Shown: positions 28,499 through 37,980, numbered from the stretch's first letter. The stretch is DNA of 64,000 nucleotides from Microbacterium lushaniae (GCF_008727775.1 NZ_CP044232.1:1984001-2048000); one strand, 5' to 3'. Numbers and translations are program-made. Notes: a model not told the origin generated them from the letters alone.

Positions 28499-29113
28499 TC
28501 AGGCTCCTTCCGGGGGCAGCGGGAACACGTCGGAGCGGATCGTCACGGGGCGCACGTCTTCGCCCTGCTGATCGCGATAGGTGTCGACGGTCTCGTCGAT
28601 GATGGTCTGGATGCGGCTGGTCAGAGCCGCCAGCTGCGCGGAGGTGAGGCGCGCGGTCCCGGTGGAGATCATGGACGCCCCGCGCCACTCTTCCGGCTCC
28701 GTGTCCATGGCCGTGGCGATCCACGCCATGAGCTGCTGGTGGCGCCGGTTGAGGGTCTCGGTCATGACCACCTGCATGGCGGCGCGTCCCGCCGGCGTGC
28801 GCGCCGCTTCGGGCCCGGAGAGCTCCACGCCGCCCACCGGGCGCTCCCACCACCGCTCACGGCCGGTTCCGCGCCCGGTCACCTCGCGGATGAGGTCCTG
28901 CCGTGCCAGTGCGCGCAGGTGGTAGCTGGTCGCTCCGGAGGATTCACCGGTGAGGGCCGCCAGGGAGCTGGATGTCTGCGGGCCGTACTGGCTCAGGATG
29001 TCGTAGATCTGCACGCGCAGTGGATGCGCCAGCGCACGCAGGGCCCCCGCATCCAGAATGCGATTGGGACGCTCGGGGCCGCCTTCTGCTTCGGTCGTCG
29101 TCTCGCTCGCCAT
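28499..29113 (-). CDS. Winged-helix transcriptional regulator (ArsR-like)
   Basis: 204 residues. The N-terminal wHTH (about 20-85) reads ALRALAHPLRVQIYDILSQYGPQTSSSLAALTGESSGATSYHLRALARQDLIREV, typical of ArsR-like repressors. The C-terminal half is helical (TETLNRRHQQLMAWIATAMD; IQTIIDETVDTYRDQQGE) and probably dimerises or binds ligand. ATG 29113 is set by a -10 box 6 nt upstream that lies inside a perfect palindrome, so it is probably leaderless and autoregulated. It heads an operon with the 71-residue ORF and the MFS exporter. Confidence 0.88.
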   Translation of the reverse strand: MASETTTEAEGGPERPNRILDAGALRALAHPLRVQIYDILSQYGPQTSSSLAALTGESSGATSYHLRALARQDLIREVTGRGTGRERWWERPVGGVELSGPEAARTPAGRAAMQVVMTETLNRRHQQLMAWIATAMDTEPEEWRGASMISTGTARLTSAQLAALTSRIQTIIDETVDTYRDQQGEDVRPVTIRSDVFPLPPEGA

Positions 29114-29114
29114 A

Positions 29115-29163
29115 ATGCAAAGGTACCTTTGCATAGATTGTTTTGCAACCCTCTCTTTGCATA
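29115..29163. promoter_or_regulatory. Palindromic operator and divergent promoters
   Basis: ATGCAAAGGTACCTTTGCAT (29115-29134) is a perfect 20-bp palindrome. CTTTGCATA at 29127-29135 recurs exactly at 29155-29163. For the regulator, -35 TTGCAA (29143-29148) and -10 TACCTT (29120-29125) are 17 nt apart, the -10 lying inside the palindrome. The second half-site falls on the likely -35 (TTTGCA) of the peptidase gene. Confidence 0.75.
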
Positions 29164-29177
29164 CTCACCCCCACGGC

Positions 29178-29183
29178 TACGCT
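29178..29183 (+). promoter_or_regulatory. -10 box of the M3 peptidase gene
   Basis: TACGCT ends 6 nt before ATG 29190; with TTTGCA at 29156-29161 as -35 the spacer is 16 nt. Confidence 0.5.
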
Positions 29184-29189
29184 GGCGGG

Positions 29190-31241
29190 ATGGATCGCAC
29201 CAACCCCGTCCTCGCCGAGAGCCCCCTCCCCCACGGCCTGCCCGATTACTCCGCGATCCGGCCCGAGGACTATCTCCCCGCATTCGAGCACGCCTGCGCC
29301 GTGCAGCGGACCGAGGTGGACCGCGTCGCAGCCCAGCCCGCCTCCCCCACGTTCGAGAACACCATGCGCGCCCTCGAGCTCAGCGGAGAGCTGCTCGAGC
29401 GCGCTGCCCACACCTTCTACACCGTGGCCTCGGCCGACGCCACCGCCGAGATCCAGGAGATCGAGGAGACCCTCGCACCCCTCATGTCGGCGCACCAGGA
29501 CGCTATCGTCCTGGACGCGCGCCTGTACGCCCGGATCAGCACGCTGCACGAGGCCCTCGGCGAGAGCGCGGGGACGGATGAGGAGCGCTATCTCGTCGAA
29601 CGCTGGTTCCGGGAGATGTCGCGGGCGGGGGCGGGGCTGGACGATGCGGCCAAGGAGCGCCTGATGGCGCTGAACCAGCGACTGTCGGTGCTGACCACGA
29701 CGTTCGAGAAGAACCTCCTCGCCGACACGAACGAGCTGGCCGTCGTCTTCGAGGACGCCGCCGATCTCGACGGGCTCACCGCCGGGGAACTGTCAGCGAC
29801 CGCACAGGCCGCCACCGAGCGCGGGCTCACCGGCACGCACGTCGTGACGCTGACGCTCTCCACGGGTCACCCCTATCTGTCCTCTCTCACGGTGCGCGAG
29901 AGCCGTCGCCGCATCCTCGCTGCATCCCGCGCGCGGGGCGCACGGGGCAACGCGCACGACAACCGCGAAGTGCTGCGCGAGATCGTGCGCCTGCGCGCCG
30001 AGCGGGCCCAGCTCCTCGGCTACCCGGACCACGCGGCGTACGTCACCGCCGACGAAACCGCAGGGTCGCCGGAGGCCGTGCACGCGATGCTCCGCCGCCT
30101 GGCGGTGCCGGCCGCGCGCAATGCCCGCCGGGAACAGGAGAAGCTGCAGGCGATCATCGACGGCGAGTCCGTGCCGTTCGCGCTCGAGGCGCACGACTGG
30201 GCTTTCTACACGGAGAAGGTGCGGGCCGCCGAGTACGACCTCGACACCGCCGCTCTCCGGCCGTGGTTCGAGGCCGAGCGCGTCCTGCGCGACGGCGTCT
30301 TCTTCGCCGCGGAGCAGCTCTACGGCATCGGGTTCCGCGAACGCGACGACCTGCACGCCTACCACCCGGATGCGCGCGTGTTCGAGGTGTTCGAGCCGGA
30401 CGGCTCATCCCTCGGGCTGTTCGTCCTCGACCTCTACACACGCGACACCAAGCGCGGCGGCGCGTGGATGAACTCGATCGTCGCGCAGTCCGAGCTCCTG
30501 GGCACGACGCCGGTCGTGGTCAACAACCTCAACGTCTCCAAGCCGGCGCCGGGCACTCCCACTCTCCTCACGCTCGACGAGGTCACGACGCTCTTCCATG
30601 AGTTCGGACACGCCCTCCACGGCCTGTTCGCGCGTGTGACGTATCCGCACTTCGCCGGCACGGCGGTGTTCCGTGACTTCGTCGAGTTTCCGAGCCAGGT
30701 CAACGAGATGTGGATGTTCTGGCCGGAGGTGCTCGCGAACTACGCGCGCCACATCGAGACCGGACAGCCGCTGCCCGAGGACGTCGTGGACCGGCTGCAC
30801 GCGTCGGAGGCGTTCAACCAGGGCTTCGCCACGAGCGAGTACCTCGCCGCATCCTGGCTCGACCAGGCGTGGCATTCCCTGTCGCCGACGGCGGCCGGGG
30901 AGAGCATCGACGTCGGCGCCTTCGAGGCTGCCGCTCTCGCCGACATCGGACTGGACAACCCGGTCGTCCCACCCCGGTACGCCTCGACGTACTTCGCCCA
31001 CGTCTTCTCCGGCGGATACAGCGCCGGGTACTACTCCTACATCTGGAGCGAGGTGCTCGACGCCGACACCGTGGAATGGTTCCGCGAGAACGGCGGGCTT
31101 CGCCGCGAGAACGGCGACCGGTTCCGGCAGCGCCTGCTGGGGGTGGGCGGTTCGAAGGATCCGCTGGAGGCGTATCGCGACTTCCGGGGACGGGATGCCG
31201 ACATCCAGCCGCTGCTGGAGCGACGGGGTCTCACGGACTGA
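29190..31241 (+). CDS. M3 family metallopeptidase (oligopeptidase A / dipeptidyl carboxypeptidase type)
   Basis: 683 residues. A cytoplasmic zinc endo-/carboxypeptidase that clears short peptides. The zinc motif HEFGHALHGL lies at about 470-474, and the downstream family blocks FVEFPSQVNEMW, NQGFATSEYLAASWLDQAWH and FAHVFSGGYSAGYYSYIWSEVL, including the substrate-binding Tyr residues, are all present. The N-terminal helical region (LPDYSAIRPEDYLPAFEHA) is typical. Probably leaderless. It diverges from the repressor and may share its operator. Confidence 0.95.
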   Translation: MDRTNPVLAESPLPHGLPDYSAIRPEDYLPAFEHACAVQRTEVDRVAAQPASPTFENTMRALELSGELLERAAHTFYTVASADATAEIQEIEETLAPLMSAHQDAIVLDARLYARISTLHEALGESAGTDEERYLVERWFREMSRAGAGLDDAAKERLMALNQRLSVLTTTFEKNLLADTNELAVVFEDAADLDGLTAGELSATAQAATERGLTGTHVVTLTLSTGHPYLSSLTVRESRRRILAASRARGARGNAHDNREVLREIVRLRAERAQLLGYPDHAAYVTADETAGSPEAVHAMLRRLAVPAARNARREQEKLQAIIDGESVPFALEAHDWAFYTEKVRAAEYDLDTAALRPWFEAERVLRDGVFFAAEQLYGIGFRERDDLHAYHPDARVFEVFEPDGSSLGLFVLDLYTRDTKRGGAWMNSIVAQSELLGTTPVVVNNLNVSKPAPGTPTLLTLDEVTTLFHEFGHALHGLFARVTYPHFAGTAVFRDFVEFPSQVNEMWMFWPEVLANYARHIETGQPLPEDVVDRLHASEAFNQGFATSEYLAASWLDQAWHSLSPTAAGESIDVGAFEAAALADIGLDNPVVPPRYASTYFAHVFSGGYSAGYYSYIWSEVLDADTVEWFRENGGLRRENGDRFRQRLLGVGGSKDPLEAYRDFRGRDADIQPLLERRGLTD

Positions 31242-31250
31242 CCGCGAACG

Positions 31251-32369
31251 CTAGGGCGCGGCGAGCTCTCCGACGAACGATCGCACACGCGCGGCCAACT
31301 CGTCGGGGATCTCCGCCGCGGTGAAGTGGCCTCCGGCGGACAGCCGCTCGAACACGCGCAGATCGCGGTAGAACCGACGTGCGAGCACTTCCGGGTAGTC
31401 GTGCTCGTGCCGCTGGATGAACACCGCGGCCGGCACATCGGTCGGGGCCATCGGACCCGGTTCGTCGGCCCCCTCGTAGTAGGGGCGGAACGACGTGCCG
31501 ATGGACTGCGTCACCCAGTAGATCATCGCCTCCGTGAGGAGCCGGTCGCGCCCGATTCGCGTCTCGATGGCGCGCGGGTCGCCCGCGGGCACATCGGCCC
31601 ACTCGACGGTCTTCTCCACGATCCACGACAGCAGTCCCGCCGGCGAGTCGTTGAGTGCCGCGGCGAGGGTGTCGGGTCGCGTCGCCTGGACGTGCCCGTA
31701 CGCGCCGTGGGGGCCGTGGTCGGCGGCGAGGCGCGCGAAGAACGCCTGCACCTCGGGCTCGGTCGCCGCGTCGCGCTCCTCCTGCGTACCGAAGTGCGCG
31801 TGCGTCGCGATGATCCCGAGCACCGCGTCCGGATGTGCCGAGGCGAGCAGGTCGTTGACGTTCGCCGATACGTCCTCGCCATATGTCACGTACCGCTCGT
31901 ATCCCAGCGCCTCGGTCATGAGAACGTGCATCGTATGCGCCAGACGCTCCTCGGTCATCGGCGCGTCGGGATACGGCGAGGAGAATGCGAACCCGGGGAA
32001 GCTCGGCACGACGACATGAAAGTCGCGCAGGCGGTCGGCGAAGTCCAGCTGCAGGGCGAACGTGTGGGGCCACCCGTGCATGACGAGCAGCGCCGGGGCG
32101 TCAGGATCCTCCGCGCGCAGATGGACGAAGTGCACGCGTGCGCCGTCGATGTCTGCCGTGAACTGGGGGTGCGCATTGAGCTCGGCTTCGCGGGCACGCC
32201 AGTCGAAGGTCGACCATGACGCCACCAGCTCACGCAGGTACTCGTCGGTCATCCCCGAAGGCATGCGGCGGGGCGAGTCGGGCAGGAACCGAGTGCGGGC
32301 CAGCCGCTCGCGCAGATCGGTCAGCACCTCGTCGGGGACGGAGATGCGGAACGGTGAAACGGGGATCAT
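31251..32369 (-). CDS. Epoxide hydrolase (EHN-domain alpha/beta hydrolase)
   Basis: 372 residues. It begins with an epoxide-hydrolase N-terminal domain (FRISVPDEVLTDLRERLARTRF). The hydrolase core has the oxyanion-hole HGWP, the nucleophile Asp in YGEDVSANV and the catalytic His in LSAGGHFTAAEIP; a lid-Tyr candidate is in FRPYYEG. It opens epoxides to diols; substrate unknown. A TAGCGT hexamer (32376-32381) lies 6 nt before ATG 32369, so it is probably leaderless. It is convergent with the M3 peptidase gene. Confidence 0.92.
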   Translation of the reverse strand: MIPVSPFRISVPDEVLTDLRERLARTRFLPDSPRRMPSGMTDEYLRELVASWSTFDWRAREAELNAHPQFTADIDGARVHFVHLRAEDPDAPALLVMHGWPHTFALQLDFADRLRDFHVVVPSFPGFAFSSPYPDAPMTEERLAHTMHVLMTEALGYERYVTYGEDVSANVNDLLASAHPDAVLGIIATHAHFGTQEERDAATEPEVQAFFARLAADHGPHGAYGHVQATRPDTLAAALNDSPAGLLSWIVEKTVEWADVPAGDPRAIETRIGRDRLLTEAMIYWVTQSIGTSFRPYYEGADEPGPMAPTDVPAAVFIQRHEHDYPEVLARRFYRDLRVFERLSAGGHFTAAEIPDELAARVRSFVGELAAP

Positions 32370-32406
32370 GCGTCCACGCTAGAGGCGGCCGCCGACACCG
32401 CGACGG

Positions 32407-33675
32407 TCAGGCGCTCTTGCGCTTCTGGTGCAGGACGAGCGTGGGCGCGGCACCCTCGTCGACGGCGGCGCGCGTGATGATCACCTTGGCCACGTCGTCG
32501 GCCGAGGGGATGTCGAACATGATCGGACCGAGCACATCCTCGAGGATGGCCCGCAGACCGCGCGCGCCCGTCTTGCGCCCGACAGCGAGGTCGGCGATGG
32601 CACGCAGGGCCTCTTCCTCGAACTCGAGCTGCACCCCGTCGAGCTCGAACATGCGCTGGTACTGCTTCACGAGGGCGTTCTTGGGTCCGGTGAGGATCTC
32701 CATGAGCGCGTCCTGATCGAGCGGGTGCACCGAGGCGACGACGGGCAGACGTCCGATGAACTCCGGGATGAGACCGAACTTGTGCAGGTCTTCGGGGAGC
32801 ACTTCGCTGAAGAGGTTGAGGTCGCCGCCCTTGTCGTGCAGCGGCGCGCCGAATCCGACGCCGTGCTTGCCCACGCGTGAGGAGATGATGTCTTCCAGCC
32901 CGGCGAATGCTCCGGCGACGATGAACAGCACGTTCGTCGTGTCGATCTGGATGAACTCCTGGTGCGGGTGCTTGCGCCCACCCTGGGGCGGCACCGACGC
33001 GACGGTGCCCTCGAGGATCTTCAGGAGCGCCTGCTGCACGCCCTCCCCCGATACATCGCGCGTGATGGAGGGGTTCTCCGCCTTGCGGGCGATCTTGTCG
33101 ACCTCGTCGATGTAGATGATGCCGGTCTCGGCGCGCTTCGTGTCGAAGTCGGCGGCCTGCAGGAGCTTGAGGAGGATGTTCTCGACGTCTTCGCCCACGT
33201 AGCCCGCCTCAGTGAGCGCGGTGGCGTCGGCGACGGCGAACGGCACGTTCAGGCGCTTCGCGAGCGTCTGGGCCAGGTAGGTCTTGCCGCAGCCGGTCGG
33301 GCCGAGCAGAAGGATGTTGCTCTTGGCGATGTCGACGTCTTCGGCGCGCTGCTCGGCGGGCTGGAGCGTGCCGTGTGCGCGGATGCGCTTGTAGTGGTTG
33401 TACACCGCCACCGACAGCGCCCGCTTCGCGGGGTCTTGGCCGACGACGTATTCCTCGAGGAAGGAGAATATCTCACGGGGCTTGGGCAGATCGAAGTCGG
33501 AGACCACGCCGGAGGAGGACTCCGCCATCCGCTCCTCGATGATCTCGTTGCACAGCTCGACGCACTCGTCGCAGATGTAGACGCCTGGCCCCGCGATCAG
33601 CTGCTGGACCTGCTTCTGGCTCTTCCCGCAGAACGAGCACTTGAACAGGTCGGCGCTCTCACCGATGCGTGCCAT
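32407..33675 (-). CDS. clpX: ClpX, ATPase subunit of Clp protease
   Basis: 422 residues. AAA+ unfoldase that feeds ClpP. The N-terminal zinc-binding domain has Cys13, Cys16, Cys35 and Cys38. Walker A is [15 protein letters not shown] (about 122-130), Walker [12 protein letters not shown], and the pore loop and ClpP-binding region ([12 protein letters not shown]) are present. A long GAGGAGGAG SD precedes ATG 33675. It lies downstream of clpP1-clpP2, separated by a terminator-like hairpin, with its own promoter. Confidence 0.98.
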   Translation of the reverse strand: MARIGESADLFKCSFCGKSQKQVQQLIAGPGVYICDECVELCNEIIEERMAESSSGVVSDFDLPKPREIFSFLEEYVVGQDPAKRALSVAVYNHYKRIRAHGTLQPAEQRAEDVDIAKSNILLLGPTGCGKTYLAQTLAKRLNVPFAVADATALTEAGYVGEDVENILLKLLQAADFDTKRAETGIIYIDEVDKIARKAENPSITRDVSGEGVQQALLKILEGTVASVPPQGGRKHPHQEFIQIDTTNVLFIVAGAFAGLEDIISSRVGKHGVGFGAPLHDKGGDLNLFSEVLPEDLHKFGLIPEFIGRLPVVASVHPLDQDALMEILTGPKNALVKQYQRMFELDGVQLEFEEEALRAIADLAVGRKTGARGLRAILEDVLGPIMFDIPSADDVAKVIITRAAVDEGAAPTLVLHQKRKSA

Positions 33676-33718
33676 GCGCTCCTCCTCATCCCGTGCAGGA
33701 CCTTGGTCCAGGGTGTAT

Positions 33719-33724
33719 CGAGCC
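33719..33724 (-). promoter_or_regulatory. -10 box for clpX
   Basis: TAGGCT on the minus strand about 43 nt before the clpX ATG. The leader contains a short palindrome, GGACC-AA-GGTCC (about 33701-33712), which could be a hairpin or an operator. Confidence 0.5.
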
Positions 33725-33789
33725 TAACCGCTGCAACCGACATCGGAGCGTATTGCGACGCCGATGGCGCAGCGTGTGCGCAACGACGA

Positions 33790-33816
33790 AGCCCCCGCCG
33801 CGATGCGACGGGGGCT
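33790..33816 (-). terminator. Hairpin after clpP2
   Basis: An 8-bp stem AGCCCCCG / CGGGGGCT extended by 3 bp past one mismatch, with a 3-nt loop. On the minus strand it is followed by TTCGTCGTT, a weak U-rich tail. Confidence 0.6.
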
Positions 33817-33829
33817 CCGGTGAGTGCGT

Positions 33830-34504
33830 TCAGCGCGTGAGCGCCGCCGTGGGCGTGCGCTTGCGGGTGGTGAGCACCTGGTCGACCAGGCCGTACACGA
33901 CCGCCTCCTCCGCGGAGAGGATCTTGTCGCGGTCGATGTCCTTGTTGACCTCTTCGGCCGTCTTGTTCGAGTGCTTGGCCAGCGTCGCCTCGAGCCACGT
34001 GCGCATCCGCATGATCTCCTGCGCCTGGATCTCGATGTCGGACGCCTGGCCGTGGCCGGCCTCCCCCATCGCGGGCTGGTGGATCAGGATGCGGGCGTTC
34101 GGCAGCGCCAGACGCTTGCCCGGCGCGCCGGCTGCCAGCAGCACGGCCGCCGCCGACGCGGCCTGCCCCAGCACGACGGTCTGGATCTGGGGCGAGACGT
34201 ACTGCATCGTGTCGTAGATCGCCGTCATCGCGGTGAAGGAACCACCGGGTGAGTTGATGTACATGATGATGTCGCGGTCGGGGTCCTGGCTCTCCAGGAC
34301 CAGCAGCTGCGCCATGACGTCGTCGGCGGATGCGTCGTCGACCTGCACACCGAGGAAGATCACGCGGTCTTCGAACAGCTTGTTGTACGGGTCCTGGCGC
34401 TTGTAGCCGTAGGCGGTGCGCTCCTCGAACTGCGGGAGGACGTAGCGGCTGCCGGGCATCTGCAACGCCTGCGGGTTCGCGCCACCGAAAGTGGGTGTCT
34501 GCAT
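33830..34504 (-). CDS. clpP2: ClpP protease subunit 2
   Basis: 224 residues. Serine peptidase with catalytic Ser117 (GQAASAAAVLL) and His142 (ARILIHQP), and the conserved INSPGGSF strand. In Actinobacteria two different ClpP rings form a mixed tetradecamer that docks ClpX or ClpC. It has a long N-terminal extension (about residues 1-40). It follows clpP1 by 32 nt. SD GAAGGA is about 12 nt from the ATG, rather far. Confidence 0.96.
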   Translation of the reverse strand: MQTPTFGGANPQALQMPGSRYVLPQFEERTAYGYKRQDPYNKLFEDRVIFLGVQVDDASADDVMAQLLVLESQDPDRDIIMYINSPGGSFTAMTAIYDTMQYVSPQIQTVVLGQAASAAAVLLAAGAPGKRLALPNARILIHQPAMGEAGHGQASDIEIQAQEIMRMRTWLEATLAKHSNKTAEEVNKDIDRDKILSAEEAVVYGLVDQVLTTRKRTPTAALTR

Positions 34505-34536
34505 ATCGGGAATGTCCTTCTCTTTCGACGCGGGTC

Positions 34537-35136
34537 TCAGGCGTCCGCGCCGTTGTCGGCGGTGCCGCCGCCGCCGATGACGTCGGTGGCGGATTCGCGG
34601 ATGTGGTCGACGAAGCCGTACTCGAGCGCCTGCTGGGCGCTGAACCAGCGGTCACGGTCGCCGTCGGCGTTGATCTGCTCGACCGGCTTGCCGGTCTGCG
34701 CCGCGGTGATCTCGGCGAGCCGCTTCTTCATGTCGAGGATGAGCTGCGCCTGGGTCTGGATGTCACTGGCGGTACCGCCGAAGCCACCGTGGGGCTGGTG
34801 CAGCAGGACGCGGGCGTTGGGCGTGATGTAGCGCTTGCCCTTCGTGCCGCTGGTCAGCAGCAGCTGACCCATGGAAGCCGCCATGCCGATACCGACGGTG
34901 ACGATGTCGTTGGGCACGAACTGCATCGTGTCGTAGATCGCCATGCCGGCCGTGATGGAGCCGCCGGGCGAGTTGATGTAGAGGTAGATGTCCTTCTCGG
35001 AGTCTTCGGCAGCCAGCAGCAGGATCTTGGCGCAGATCTCGTTCGCGTTGTCGTCGCGCACCTCCGAGCCGAGCCAGATGATGCGGTCCTTCAGCAGCCG
35101 GTCGAAGACGCTTGTTGCGACCAGGGGTTCGGGCAT
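34537..35136 (-). CDS. clpP1: ClpP protease subunit 1
   Basis: 199 residues. Catalytic Ser88 ([10 protein letters not shown]) and His113 ([11 protein letters not shown]); [20 protein letters not shown] is typical. ATG 35136 is chosen over an earlier ATG at 35166 because GGAG sits 6 nt before it and a -10 box lies just beyond 35166. First gene of the clpP1-clpP2 unit. Confidence 0.96.
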   Translation of the reverse strand: MPEPLVATSVFDRLLKDRIIWLGSEVRDDNANEICAKILLLAAEDSEKDIYLYINSPGGSITAGMAIYDTMQFVPNDIVTVGIGMAASMGQLLLTSGTKGKRYITPNARVLLHQPHGGFGGTASDIQTQAQLILDMKKRLAEITAAQTGKPVEQINADGDRDRWFSAQQALEYGFVDHIRESATDVIGGGGTADNGADA

Positions 35137-35169
35137 GTGTGCTCCAATTTCCGTTCGATCTGGCATTGA

Positions 35170-35175
35170 ATCTAC
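35170..35175 (-). promoter_or_regulatory. -10 box for clpP1-clpP2
   Basis: TAGATT on the minus strand, placing transcription start near 35163. Just upstream, TTCGCCGTCGGCAGA weakly resembles the inverted ClgR-type box, but one half is poor. Confidence 0.4.
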
Positions 35176-35217
35176 CGGCGCTCCCCGGGTGGGGTACGCG
35201 TGTTCGCCGTCGGCAGA

Positions 35218-35709
35218 TCAGGCGCGTCGTTCCGCGATCTCCCGCGCGTACCCGGTCACCGACCGCGTGTACCGGGGCAGGTGGGGAGCCAGTGCCTGCA
35301 GCGCGACCGCGGCCGCGCGATCGGCGTCGCCGGCCGAGACGAGCGCGAGGGCGAGGAAGGCCGCCACCGCGTCGTGCAGCGCCGTCCCCTCGGTGCGGTC
35401 GTACTCCGCTTCCAGCAGGGCGAGCGCCTCATCCACCCGCCCGAGGTTGCGCAGCGTGCTGGCCAGCTGGATCACAGCCTGCGTGCGCACGTCCGGGGCG
35501 AGCGGGCTGCGCAGCGCCGCCCGGTACAGCGGCTCGGCGTCCTCCTCGAGGCCCGCGGAGTCGCGGGCACCCGCCCGCTCGTAGAGAGCACGGGGGTCGT
35601 CGTCATCCCGTTCCGCCGCCAGCGCGTCGATGGCGGCGATCCGCTCGAGGTCGCTCAGGCCGGCGTCGGCCCACACCGCGTCGACACGCGCGTTCCAGTC
35701 GTCGCTCAT
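35218..35709 (-). CDS. Tetratricopeptide-repeat-like protein
   Basis: 163 residues, all helical. Repeats include [51 protein letters not shown] and [29 protein letters not shown], matching the TPR 34-residue pattern. A cytoplasmic scaffold-type protein; partner unknown. ATG 35709 is preferred over upstream in-frame codons because GGAGAGAG precedes it and the upstream part overlaps a terminator hairpin. Confidence 0.82.
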   Translation of the reverse strand: MSDDWNARVDAVWADAGLSDLERIAAIDALAAERDDDDPRALYERAGARDSAGLEEDAEPLYRAALRSPLAPDVRTQAVIQLASTLRNLGRVDEALALLEAEYDRTEGTALHDAVAAFLALALVSAGDADRAAAVALQALAPHLPRYTRSVTGYAREIAERRA

Positions 35710-35726
35710 ACTCACTCTCTCCGTGC

Positions 35727-35762
35727 ACAAGGGGGTGGGCGCCGTGGCTCCCACCCCCTTGT
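35727..35762 (-). terminator. Hairpin after the trigger factor gene
   Basis: A 13-bp perfect stem ACAAGGGGGTGGG / CCCACCCCCTTGT with a 10-nt loop; no U-run. Shares the AGGGGGTGGG arm with the hairpin at 8159-8188. Confidence 0.6.
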
Positions 35763-35775
35763 CACGCACCGTCGG

Positions 35776-37356
35776 TCACTCCGCGGCGTCAGCCTTCTTC
35801 TTCTTGGCAGGGGCCTTCTTCGCGGGGGCCTTCTCGGCCGGAGCCTTCTCGGCGGCCTTCTTGGCAGGCGCCTTCTTGGCAGGCGCCTTCTTCGCGGGAG
35901 CCTTCTCGGCCGGAGCATCCTCGGCCGGAGCATCCTTCGCGGCAGCCTTCTTGGCGGGAGCCTTCTTGGCGGCCTTCTTCGGCGTCTCCTCGGCCGCGAG
36001 CACCTCGTCGGCGTCCGCAGCGGCGTCGGCGATCTCCTGCGCCTCCTCCACCACCTCTTCCTCGGCGGCGGCCTCGTCTTCGACGGCGACGAAACCGGTC
36101 AGGTCGACCGGCTTGCCGTCGGTGTCGACGACGGTGACCTTGCTGAGCGCGACGGCGAGAGCCTTGTTGCGGGCGACCTCACCGACGAGGGCCGGCAGCT
36201 GGTTGCCCTGCTGCAGCGCGTCGACGAACTCCTGCGGCGCCATCCCGTACTGGGCGGCGGACTGGATGAGGTACTGGGTCAGCTCGTCCTGCGACACCTG
36301 GACGTTCGCCTGCTCGGCGACCTTGTCCAACAGCATCTGCGTGCGGAACTGCTTCTCGCTGGCCTCGGTGACCTCGGCGCGGTGGGCGTCGTCCTCGAGG
36401 CGGTTCTCGTTCTCGAGGTGGGTGTGCACCTCGTCTTCGATGAGCTGCGGCGGCACGGGGATCTCCACCTTCGCGAGCAGCTCTTCGACGAGCTTGTCCC
36501 GCGCGGCCGACCCCTGCGCGAACGTCGACTGCTGCGCGACGCGCTCCTTGAGGCTGTCACGCAGCTCGCCGATGGTGTCGAACTCGCTGGCGATCTGGGC
36601 GAAGTCGTCATCCGCTTCGGGAAGCTCGCGCTCCTTCACCGCCGTGACGGTGACGGCCACCTCGGCCTCTTCGCCGGCGTGGTCGCCGCCGACGAGCTTG
36701 GAACGGAAGGTCGTCTCCTCGCCCGCGGTGAGCGATTCGATCGCCTCGTCGATGCCCTCGAGCAGTTCGCCGGATCCGACCTCGTACGACACGCCTTCGG
36801 CGCGGTCGATCTCGGTGCCCTCGATCGTGGCGACGAGGTTCAGCTCGACGAAGTCGCCGGTGGCGGCGGGGCGGTCGACCGTGACGAGCGTGCCGAAGCG
36901 GCCGCGCAGGCGGTCGAGCTCCTCGTCGATCGCGGCGTCGTCGACCTCCGCAGCATCCACGGTGATGGTGATGTCGTCGTAGTCGGGCAGGTCGAACTCC
37001 GGACGCACGTCCACCTCGACCTCGACCACGAGATCGCCGGAGAAGTCCTTGAGCTCGGGGAGCGACACGACCTCGGCGCTGGGACGGCCGATGACGCGGA
37101 CGCCCTGGGCTTCGACGGCCTGGCGGTAGAAGCTGTCCAGGCCTTCGTTGACGGCGTGCTCCAGGACCGCGCCGCGACCGATGCGCTGGTCGATGATCGG
37201 AGCCGGCACCTTGCCCTTCCGGAACCCGGGGATCTGCACGTCCTGCGCGATGTGCTCGTATGCGTGAGCGATGCTCGGCTTGAGCTCGTCGGGCGAGACC
37301 GTGATGTGCAGCTTGACCCGCGTGGGGTTGAGCTTCTCGACGGTGCTGTTGACCAT
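35776..37356 (-). CDS. tig: Trigger factor (ribosome-associated chaperone), long Lys/Ala tail
   Basis: 526 residues. The N-terminal ribosome-binding domain has the signature [13 protein letters not shown] (near 44). The FKBP-like PPIase domain (about 150-235: [20 protein letters not shown]-like [18 protein letters not shown]) and helical C-domain follow. Beyond the usual end (about 430-450) there is an acidic stretch and then a tail of about 70 residues of repeated KKAPAKKA / EKAPA, histone-H1-like. ATG 37356 matches the conserved start [15 protein letters not shown]. Confidence 0.95.
   Translation of the reverse strand: MVNSTVEKLNPTRVKLHITVSPDELKPSIAHAYEHIAQDVQIPGFRKGKVPAPIIDQRIGRGAVLEHAVNEGLDSFYRQAVEAQGVRVIGRPSAEVVSLPELKDFSGDLVVEVEVDVRPEFDLPDYDDITITVDAAEVDDAAIDEELDRLRGRFGTLVTVDRPAATGDFVELNLVATIEGTEIDRAEGVSYEVGSGELLEGIDEAIESLTAGEETTFRSKLVGGDHAGEEAEVAVTVTAVKERELPEADDDFAQIASEFDTIGELRDSLKERVAQQSTFAQGSAARDKLVEELLAKVEIPVPPQLIEDEVHTHLENENRLEDDAHRAEVTEASEKQFRTQMLLDKVAEQANVQVSQDELTQYLIQSAAQYGMAPQEFVDALQQGNQLPALVGEVARNKALAVALSKVTVVDTDGKPVDLTGFVAVEDEAAAEEEVVEEAQEIADAAADADEVLAAEETPKKAAKKAPAKKAAAKDAPAEDAPAEKAPAKKAPAKKAPAKKAAEKAPAEKAPAKKAPAKKKKADAAE
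35800..35990. repeat. Repeats encoding the Lys/Ala/Pro tail of trigger factor
   Basis: Irregular tandem copies of a segment such as TTGGCAGGCGCC / TTCTCGGCCGGAGCC. They encode alternating KKAPA and EKAPA pentapeptides. Length is likely to vary between strains. Confidence 0.75.
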
Positions 37357-37430
37357 GCCTGTTCGTTCTCCTCGTGTGTTCCGCGCGCATACGCGAGCGG
37401 TCGTAGGTCCGGTTCGTGGGGTTTCGTACG

Positions 37431-37504
37431 TCGGGGCGACAGGATTTGAACCTGCGGCCTCCCGCTCCCAAAGCGGGCGCTCTACCAAGCTGAGCTACGC
37501 CCCG
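37431..37504 (-). tRNA. tRNA-Pro(TGG)
   Basis: A 74-nt cloverleaf without encoded CCA. The acceptor stem CGGGGCG/CGCCCCG is perfect; anticodon loop TTTGGGA gives TGG; T-loop TTCAAAT. A TAGACT -10 lies at 37544-37549 on the same strand. Confidence 0.97.
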
Positions 37505-37782
37505 GGCGATGCGCACGTGCGCGCACGACGAACGGCCCCGCAAAGTCTAGTCGATCCGCTCACGCTCGACCTGTGCCGCCGGCTCGGGCCGGTGGGGACA
37601 TCGCCGTACGTGTGTCGCCCGGCACGCCGTCACACCACGATCGCGCCTGTTCCGCGCATCCGCGCCATCCCTTTACGTGGCGGACGCACCGAAGTGGCGC
37701 GAACCCGAGGCCCGGCGTGCCGCGCGTCGGGAGATGCGCCGGCGTTCGGTTAGACTCGGGATGCTGCGGCGCGAGCCGCCGC
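37505..37782. other. Intergenic region between two tRNA genes
   Basis: About 280 bp with the tRNA-Pro promoter (minus strand, -10 at 37544-37549) and the tRNA-Gly -10 TAGACT (37751-37756). A short hairpin GCGGC-GCGA-GCCGC lies in the pre-tRNA-Gly leader. I see no gene. Confidence 0.5.
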
Positions 37783-37856
37783 GGGGATGTAGCTCAATGG
37801 TAGAGCCTCAGTCTTCCAAACTGATGGTGCGGGTTCGATTCCCGTCATCCCCTCCA
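37783..37856 (+). tRNA. tRNA-Gly(TCC)
   Basis: A 74-nt cloverleaf with encoded CCA. Acceptor GGGGATG/CATCCCC, anticodon loop CTTCCAA (TCC), T-loop TTCGATT. Its last 12 nt are also the first bases of a ~136-bp direct repeat. Confidence 0.97.
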
Positions 37857-37980
37857 CATCCGCACTTTGCGCCACCGCACCCGCGCCCGAACTCCTCAAG
37901 AACGGCGCCTACGGGTGCGACCAGGCCGGTATTCGCCGCCTCCGGGCGCGGATTTGCGGAGTTCGGGACGGAAGGCCCGC
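37845..37980. repeat. Direct repeat copy 1, starting inside tRNA-Gly
   Basis: 136 bp that match 38117-38251 with about a dozen differences by eye. Contains 13-nt inverted arms CCGAACTCCTCAA (37887-37899) and TTGCGGAGTTCGG (37954-37966, one mismatch). No coding capacity is evident. Confidence 0.85.
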
